DNA of 64,000 bases from contig JAHRHY010000023.1 in assembly GCA_019671135.1 (NCBI GenBank), positions 434,001 to 498,000 of the forward strand, read 5' to 3'. A program made the position numbers and the translations under genes. A model generated the notes under the pieces. That model ran no database searches, had not been told where the DNA came from, and saw nothing but the letters and a program-made list of their open reading frames with translations. This document shows positions 58,145-64,000 of this stretch, one piece after another. This DNA is from Linnemannia hyalina. Lineage: Eukaryota > Mortierellomycota > Mortierellomycetes > Mortierellales > Mortierellaceae. The number at the start of each line of letters is the position of its first letter. Position 1 is the stretch's first letter.

Positions 58145-59700
58145 GGTTTCGACTTGGAGATGGATGAGACGACAGCCTCTGAATGGTTGTTGTTGATGCT
58201 GGGTGCGAGTGAGCGAGTGACAGAGTGGAGTGTGGAGCCTAGCGGGCGTGATTGAATCGATGAGATTGAGGATGCCCTTGAGACAATTGTGGAATGGGAG
58301 AGCGTAGTCTCTGTTTGTCAAAGGGAGAGAGGAGGAGGAGGAGGAGGAGGAAGAAGTGGAGTGGGGGTTGTTGTTAGAAAGTCAAGAAGTAAAAGAAGAG
58401 GGAGAAAACGAGTTTTTTTTCTTCGACTGGACAGCCTAAAAAAAAATTAAGCATGCGAGGAGTGTGTGGGTTCGTGGTGGTCAAAGGTGGTGGGATGAAA
58501 CCAGTCCACTCACTGTCTGCATGCAGCGAAAAAAACGGAACGAGGAGAAGGTCCACACAATTGCGCCTTTCCCTCGCTTCCCTCGCTTCTCTCGCTTCTC
58601 TCTTAACTCTTCCCTCCCATTCCTTGACTTGAATATATATCCCGACTGCTCGACTAACCGAGGATTTCTCTTTTTTTTTTGTCGCAGTTGTTGTTGCTAT
58701 TCATCAGCTCCAGCTCCTGTTCTTAAAGGTGGAGACATACCTCTTTGTTGACGGGGATCGATTGATCCGTTCACTCACAAAAGAAAGCAAAGGGTGCAGA
58801 CAGAAAAAAACAAAAAGAGACAGGGTGAAGGTCGAGAAGGGGTAAATGAATGACGAAAGAGGACGGCAGGGACCACGAGGGAATCTGGGAATCAAGGCTT
58901 CTCTTGGGTAAGAAAGAACAAATGAAAAGAGAAAAGGGCACTAGAAGGAAGGAATACAACGTCAATGGGACTCAGGAAGGAAAGGCAAGGTATGAGGGAG
59001 AGTGTATGTATGTATGTATGTATGCGGATGGCGAGCAGCGGGTTGAGAAGGAAAGGAAACAAGAAGAAGGAAAAAGAAATAGAATGCAAAAAAGAAAGAA
59101 AAAAAAAAAAGTCGGTCAAAATGACGAACAGGGCGGACAATGACACCTTGCCTTGGCTTTGCTCTGTCAGTCTGCCTATCTGTCCCTTGGGTCTGCCATT
59201 CTGCTCTCCTCGGCTCTTACTTCAACCCTGGGTCAAAATTACCCCCGTTGCTTTCGTTGTTCTTTTTCACGAGAGGTGAACGAGCGAGATATTATTTTTG
59301 TTTTCCTCCTCCGACCTCCTCTCGCCTCCACCCCCCCCCAATTAACGACTCTACGCCCTTCATTCAGATCAAACTCCCATCGCAGCAGCAACAACAAAGA
59401 GAAAAAAAATATTGTCTGATCACATTCAGCTCCCGCACTTTACTTTTTATTTTTCCTTCTCCCACCCGCTGGATTCATTTCTTTCCTCATTCATTCAGTT
59501 CATATGTATTTCGATCTGTGCTCCAATTGATCGCTGCTGTGGGCGAAAGAAAACAACGTATAGCACCTTGACCATTGACCGTAGGTAAGAACCATTACGA
59601 CAATGTGTATGATGCACCAGTGATAGCTAATTAACAAATCTCTGGCCTGGACCTCTCATTCATTCAGTCCAATGAACCCCTGTCAATGTCTTGCCCTGTG
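58145..59700. other. Intergenic region
   Basis: About 1.5 kb without a gene: GGA repeats (58329-58350), a (TATG)n run (about 59004-59024), A-runs and CT-rich DNA. The frames seen are low-complexity artefacts. Confidence 0.5.
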
Positions 59701-59708
59701 TATATATA
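59701..59708 (+). promoter_or_regulatory. TATATATA element before a 27-codon frame
   Basis: TATATATACC lies about 90 bp before an ATG in good context (AGAATGGCC at 59796). It may be a promoter of a short transcript. Confidence 0.3.
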
Positions 59709-59795
59709 CCCTGCCAACACTGCTGACCTCTTACATCTTCTTCCCAGACGTTTGTGTTCCCTTCCTTTCTAACTTTACCGTCCACAAGCCAAAGA

Positions 59796-59879
59796 ATGGC
59801 CACCAAATCGTTCACGTTGAGGATCCATTGTCTGCCATTGGCCGAGCGTGTCCATGAGCCTGTCCCGATTTGGCCATAA
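59796..59879 (+). CDS. Possible 27-residue peptide
   Basis: ATG to TAA encodes MATKSFTLRIHCLPLAER plus nine residues. Supported only by the upstream TATA-like box, leader length and start context. It has no family, splice donor or signal peptide, and could equally be the random ATG of a non-coding transcript. Confidence 0.15.
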   Translation: MATKSFTLRIHCLPLAERVHEPVPIWP

Positions 59880-60959
59880 CAAAAAAAATCAAAGGTCTAA
59901 CCGTAACTACCCTGCCTGCCTTCCCTCATGAACCTTTTTTCTTGATGCAAGAGATGAAGACGAGAAAATAAGGCATGATAGGATAGGCGGAGAAAAAGAG
60001 GGCACCTCTTTCTTTTTTTGTTCTTGTTCATCGATGAAGGGCGTGTCACCCATCTCCATTTTTCCCTCGCAGGGACGTAGTTTTTCGTATCTAGCTTTGA
60101 TAGGCAAAGGCAACTTCCTTCCTTCCCTCGCCTTGTTCCTCTAATCGAATAATCAACACACCCTTTCTCTTTCAATTTTGCGCTCAAAAAATACAAAAAG
60201 TGGAACAGCATGGCACAACAACGTCATACACCCTGCATGGCGAGGGCTGGGAATGAGCGATTAAACAACCTGGTGGCGTGGGCTAGAAATAAGTGATCAA
60301 ACTACTTTTTGGTGAAAGGACTTGGTGGCGTTCATTTTCGAGTGTGCTGTGTGGCTGGACGTTCATTGTGGCTGCGGCCTCCCCTTGTACCAAAATCGCA
60401 AATGTGAGGGACGTCCAAGTCATTATTTTTTCGACAAGGGAGGGGCCATGTCATTCAGCAAGCAATGAGCCCCCCTCCCATCTTGCGTGCCCTTTGTAAG
60501 CACACCCTCTTTGAACATCTGTTTATTTATGTCTCTATACTCAAAAGTGGATAGAAGATTGCTTTCCTTCTTTGACTGCCATTTATGTCAGTTTGTCGTT
60601 CTTGTTTTTACTGGTGGTGCTCACTTCTGTCCATGCGACACGGGAAAGAAATGGCCAGAGCCAACCATGAAGCTTTTATGTGTCAATTAGAGCTGGTGTC
60701 ACCACATCTCGTCATGTTTTGTTGACGACCATCCCTTCACTCGTCCAATGACCACACAAGGGCGTGTATCTTTTTAATTATTCTGTTTCTCCAATGTTCA
60801 TAAAAAAAAAGGTCATTGCGTTTTAATTATTGTGTGTGTGTGTGTGTGTCTGTGATATAGTTGTACAAAAGGTATGCAAGGGGTGTGTGATGATAAAAGA
60901 AAGGTGAAGGCGAGGGGATAAAAGACTCTTAGGTTGAGCGGATGCTCGAAACGCATTCT
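59880..60959. other. Intergenic region
   Basis: About 1.1 kb, non-coding. A (TG)n run lies at about 60831-60849. Short imperfect repeats GGCG(A/T)GGGCTGG/AGAAAT... occur near 60241 and 60275. Confidence 0.45.
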
Positions 60960-61172
60960 TTATCGGAGGTAGTGGTTGCGATAGAGACCAGAAGAGAGGA
61001 CCAAGTTGGATCGAGGAGGGCCGGCCAGTCGCTTGTTCATGTACTCTTCCAAACTGATCTGGTCTAGATGGGCTTGTTCGGCTGTAGTCTGGTCCTTCTT
61101 GCGCTGCTGCTGTTGGTCCTCTTCTGACGCGACTTTCTTGTACGTGCGGTCTGGTCTGCAGCAGGACAACAT
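60960..61172 (-). CDS. Small protein of 70 residues, unknown
   Basis: An intron-less frame starts MLSCCRPDRTYKKVASEEDQ, continues with a QQQQRKK charged stretch, then HLDQISLEEYMNKRLAGPPR, and ends LYRNHYLR. A perfect TATA box lies 137 bp upstream, and codons are those of expressed genes. The N-terminal CC pair might be a lipidation site but there is no glycine at position 2. The middle is predicted helical. I do not recognise a family; the ISLEEYMNKRLAG part could be a short interaction helix. The strand and start are well supported. Confidence 0.6.
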   Translation of the reverse strand: MLSCCRPDRTYKKVASEEDQQQQRKKDQTTAEQAHLDQISLEEYMNKRLAGPPRSNLVLSSGLYRNHYLR

Positions 61173-61308
61173 GGCGGTATGTGTGTTTGTTTTGAGAGGG
61201 AAGGTGGTCCGAGAGTTGTTGAGATTGATAGCTAGACTTGAGTCTGGTTGATGGTTTGGGTGCTAAAGAGAAGTGATAACGATCCAAAAGTGAAGCGAAT
61301 ACTCGCCC

Positions 61309-61315
61309 TTTTATA
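61309..61315 (-). promoter_or_regulatory. TATA box of the 70-residue gene
   Basis: On the minus strand CTTTATAAAAGGGCG is a strong TATA box, placed 137 bp upstream of the ATG at 61172. Confidence 0.7.
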
Positions 61316-63400
61316 AAGCAATTGACGCCTCCTTCATTGTCCTGAACGCGCTGAAGTATCGAGCCATATCGAGTAAGGATGTAAGGTTTCCAGCGCCATG
61401 CGGTTATCCTTTCCGAATGAGCGAAAGCTTGAGGGCGATAGTGTCTTTGCCGAGCTGGTCTTGTTCAGCGTCAGGCCAGGCATTCAAGTAGTGCCTGCTT
61501 CTTGCCCTGTCAAATGTGTGAAGGCGGTGCAGGAAAAGCAGTCTCGCTCAATAATTTAAAAGCCGATCTTGGCATTTTTTCATTTTGTGTCTCCATTCCG
61601 CCAAGTGTCGAGTCTCAAAGCGCGCTTGGCACTAAATTAGTCCCTGAGGGAAGGACGAGTTCAAGGGGCCTCGCTCAATTGCAAGCGAACGACGAAAGGT
61701 AAAATATCTTGGTGTTTTGCTTTCCATTTCTGGGTCACTGTCGATACACAATTGCCTCTCACCCTCTCTTCCTTTCTTCGGTCGCACTGATTCAACCCTC
61801 CATTCAACTTGGCAGAGAAGCACAAAAAATAACGTTCACTCGCACTATGCATTTGTTACCACCAAATCGAGGAAGGAGTGGAAAATGAGAGCAACCAGTG
61901 CCAAGCGCTTCCTTTTTTTTTGATCAACTTCTTGAGGGACCAAAGTCGCAGATCGACCACTGCTTTTCATTGTCGTTCTCAAACATGGTCGGATCCACTC
62001 ATTCTTTCTACTTTCGGATTTCATGGGATCAGGTCTTTGACACATCAGCGGTCTTACCGCTCACCACCACCCGGTCAATAGCTTTCAATTGAGCTGAGAG
62101 ATCGACGCGAATACAGCACTGAAGACACTGCATTCGATGCGAGCTGATGACCAGTTCTTTCCACTCCATCATTCAGATTTACAGGCGACGATTTCCCAAT
62201 GAATTCTTCAGTTGGTGACGCTTGATCATATCTTTTACGCTCCTATGGTAAGTGAAAAAAGTCTAAAAAGTCCATGTTGACCAATGACCAAACAGCTTGC
62301 TTGACTTTTTTTTCACAAACACACACTCAACAATTTTCTCATATCAAACCTCATTGAGGATGTGTCTATCTCTAGGGCGTTTTCTACTTTTCTTGTTTCA
62401 TTAGTACCTTGGACGGTGTTGATTTCTCGTACTATAGTAGAGTATATGGAATGATGGATCGACCTTCGCGGCGAATAGTATTCCACGGAAAATGCGCAGG
62501 ATCATCAAAGGCACGGTCCATGTGGATATCGAAGGATGGACCGTATTGTGCGACAATGTTTATCCTCTTTTTTTCTACGAGCGACATTTGACCGAAGTTC
62601 AGACAACACCCACCACAAGGATAATCTGTGAACTCGCGCTCTCTACCTTTTGCTTTTCGTTGTCCTCTCACACTAACTCTCTTTTCGGCATTGATGCTGC
62701 TGTTGTTCGATCCTGCATTGATACTTGTCATATCTCGTCCAACTAGTTCAGGAGCAGTTTTTATTGCTAACGTGGGGTTTTTTTTGGTCTAAACCTTGCT
62801 GTTGTTCCTACTCGTCATTGTTTTTTGTGTCCATGAAAATTGGGGTGAGCTGCATAGGGTCGTCTTCCTTGACCGAAAGAACGCGATGTGACGCGTTCAA
62901 AGTAAAATTGATGGGAGAAGGATGCAAAATTGTCGAGCTCCCGACGTTTCTCTAATACATTTTCACACATCTTTGATACAATGCTAAGTGACAGCCCTGT
63001 AACAGCCCTTTACTTATTTCGACTCGGTGATGTTTTTTGTGGCCAAATCAATTGTTGGAGTAGTTCCTGCTACGATCGATAATGGGTATCCATGGACTTT
63101 ACCTTAGTCACTGAGAGCAGTATTAAATGCGTCAGTCTGGTCAATTGGTTCAAGCTCGTTCTTGGGATGAAAAAAAAAAAGATAAGTCGTTTAGGGTATC
63201 AATTTTAGCCTCTCACCATTCCCTAGTTTACTATTTTTTTCCGAGCGACGAGGATGGGTCTTCCTTGCCCTTTCTCTCAATCGAATGACAAGCAATGAAT
63301 CCCTTTTCTTTTGGAAATAAATAAACTAACAGGTGGCGTTCTTGCTTCGTCTCCTCTAACAACTGAAGAGGATTAATCGATTCTGTCCGGAGCGTCCGTA

Positions 63401-63439
<39 letters not shown>

Positions 63440-63869
63440 GAGCTGTTGGAGAAGGATACAACAGCATCCGTGATGTTCCCCTTTTACCCTGGCTCGTTTC
63501 TGTTTTACTCATTTTCTTTTCGTTCATGGGAATACATTTTGCGGATCGTCCGACATGACACCTTGATAGACTCTTCGCTCTGTTCAGTCCACAACATGAA
63601 TAAAATAAGCGATAGAGAAACAATTACAAAGCACAAAATAACTGTTTTATTTGAGGGGGATTCCGAGGAGTGATGGTGGAGGTGAGGAAGAAAAGAAAGA
63701 AACGAATCCAGATCCTCACGCGGCCACAAAATTTTGTCCTGATCCCGACACGATGACCCAGTGACCATGTACGCGTACCGGTAATCAGTTGCCAACAAAA
63801 AATCACCCCTCCATCACCCCCTTCGTACTTGACTTGAGCTGGTCCAGACTCCTGCACTCTTACAAGCCA
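61316..63869. other. 2.5 kb intergenic region
   Basis: No gene is supported. There are several T-runs, and the frames seen are under 100 residues and unlike known proteins. Confidence 0.45.
63403..63438. repeat. Poly(T) tract, 36 nt
   Basis: The longest homopolymer in the window. It makes a poly-lysine artefact in a minus-strand frame. Its exact length is likely to vary and to be error-prone in sequencing. Confidence 0.9.
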
Positions 63870-64000
63870 CTACACTTCAAACAGAGGCTGACAGACTTCA
63901 AATACGCCATTGTCTGATCCGACTTGTTCGCGTTGACCTTCCTTCTTAAGACACCCGCAGTTCTCCAAGTGATAGCTGTCCCACAGTCTCTTGTGGCACA
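63870..64000 (-). CDS. Possible C-terminal end of a gene running off the window
   Basis: From the window edge a minus-strand frame reads CHKRLWDSYHLENCGCLKKE and ends VCQPLFEV followed by TAG. Three or more cysteines and balanced composition look protein-like, but only 43 codons are visible. Another frame is also open. It is too short to identify a family. Confidence 0.3.
   Translation of the reverse strand, partial: CHKRLWDSYHLENCGCLKKEGQREQVGSDNGVFEVCQPLFEV

Overview
The window looks like nuclear DNA of an early-diverging filamentous fungus, most likely Mucoromycota and in particular Mortierellomycotina. The reasons are compact genes with many short GT-AG introns (mostly 60-200 bp, 3' sites typically ending ATAG or AATAG), T-rich and A-rich intergenic DNA with frequent homopolymers, several F-box/leucine-rich genes and their relics, a GH18 chitinase, and genes that yeasts lack but animals keep (NELF-A, PITHD1, CCDC174). 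The lineage is an inference; no marker gene was compared against a database.

Layout. 0-2.2 kb: divergent CMC2 (mitochondrial CX9C protein) and RPL15. 2.5-8.4 kb: a 12-exon gene for a 1,539-residue beta-propeller/TRP-type cation channel. 9-11 kb: an F-box protein. 12-12.9 kb: a 0.5 kb repeat copy and an F-box gene fragment. 13.2-19.1 kb: CCDC174, a TATA-driven small protein, a DUF4286 protein and a pyridoxamine-oxidase-like flavin protein. 21.4-30.8 kb: an O-fucosyltransferase-like Golgi protein, a 1,217-residue von Willebrand A protein and twinfilin. 33.4-42.9 kb: the succinate-fumarate carrier, PITHD1, a dienelactone hydrolase and a chitinase. 43.9-48.5 kb: a TATA-driven small protein, a NELF-A homologue, tRNA-Arg(ACG) and the second repeat copy. 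49.4-53.5 kb: a decayed leucine-rich gene, an intact F-box gene and two orphan coding fragments. 53.8-57.8 kb: a large polyglutamine bHLH transcription factor. 58-64 kb: mostly non-coding, with a TATA-driven small protein and a possible gene end at the right edge.

The genes are independent eukaryotic units with no operon or biosynthetic cluster. Weak themes are mitochondrial function (CMC2, succinate-fumarate carrier), actin and signalling (twinfilin, channel), secretion and cell wall (O-fucosyltransferase-like protein, chitinase) and RNA polymerase II control (NELF-A, bHLH). All exon boundaries were worked out by hand from splice consensus, reading phase and family alignment from memory. They are internally phase-consistent but have not been checked against transcripts.

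The points most worth a second look are the NELF-A gene in a fungus, a twinfilin start codon that appears to be assembled by splicing, a 0.5 kb non-coding duplication whose similarity begins inside the 3' end of a tRNA-Arg gene, and the propeller-channel fusion.
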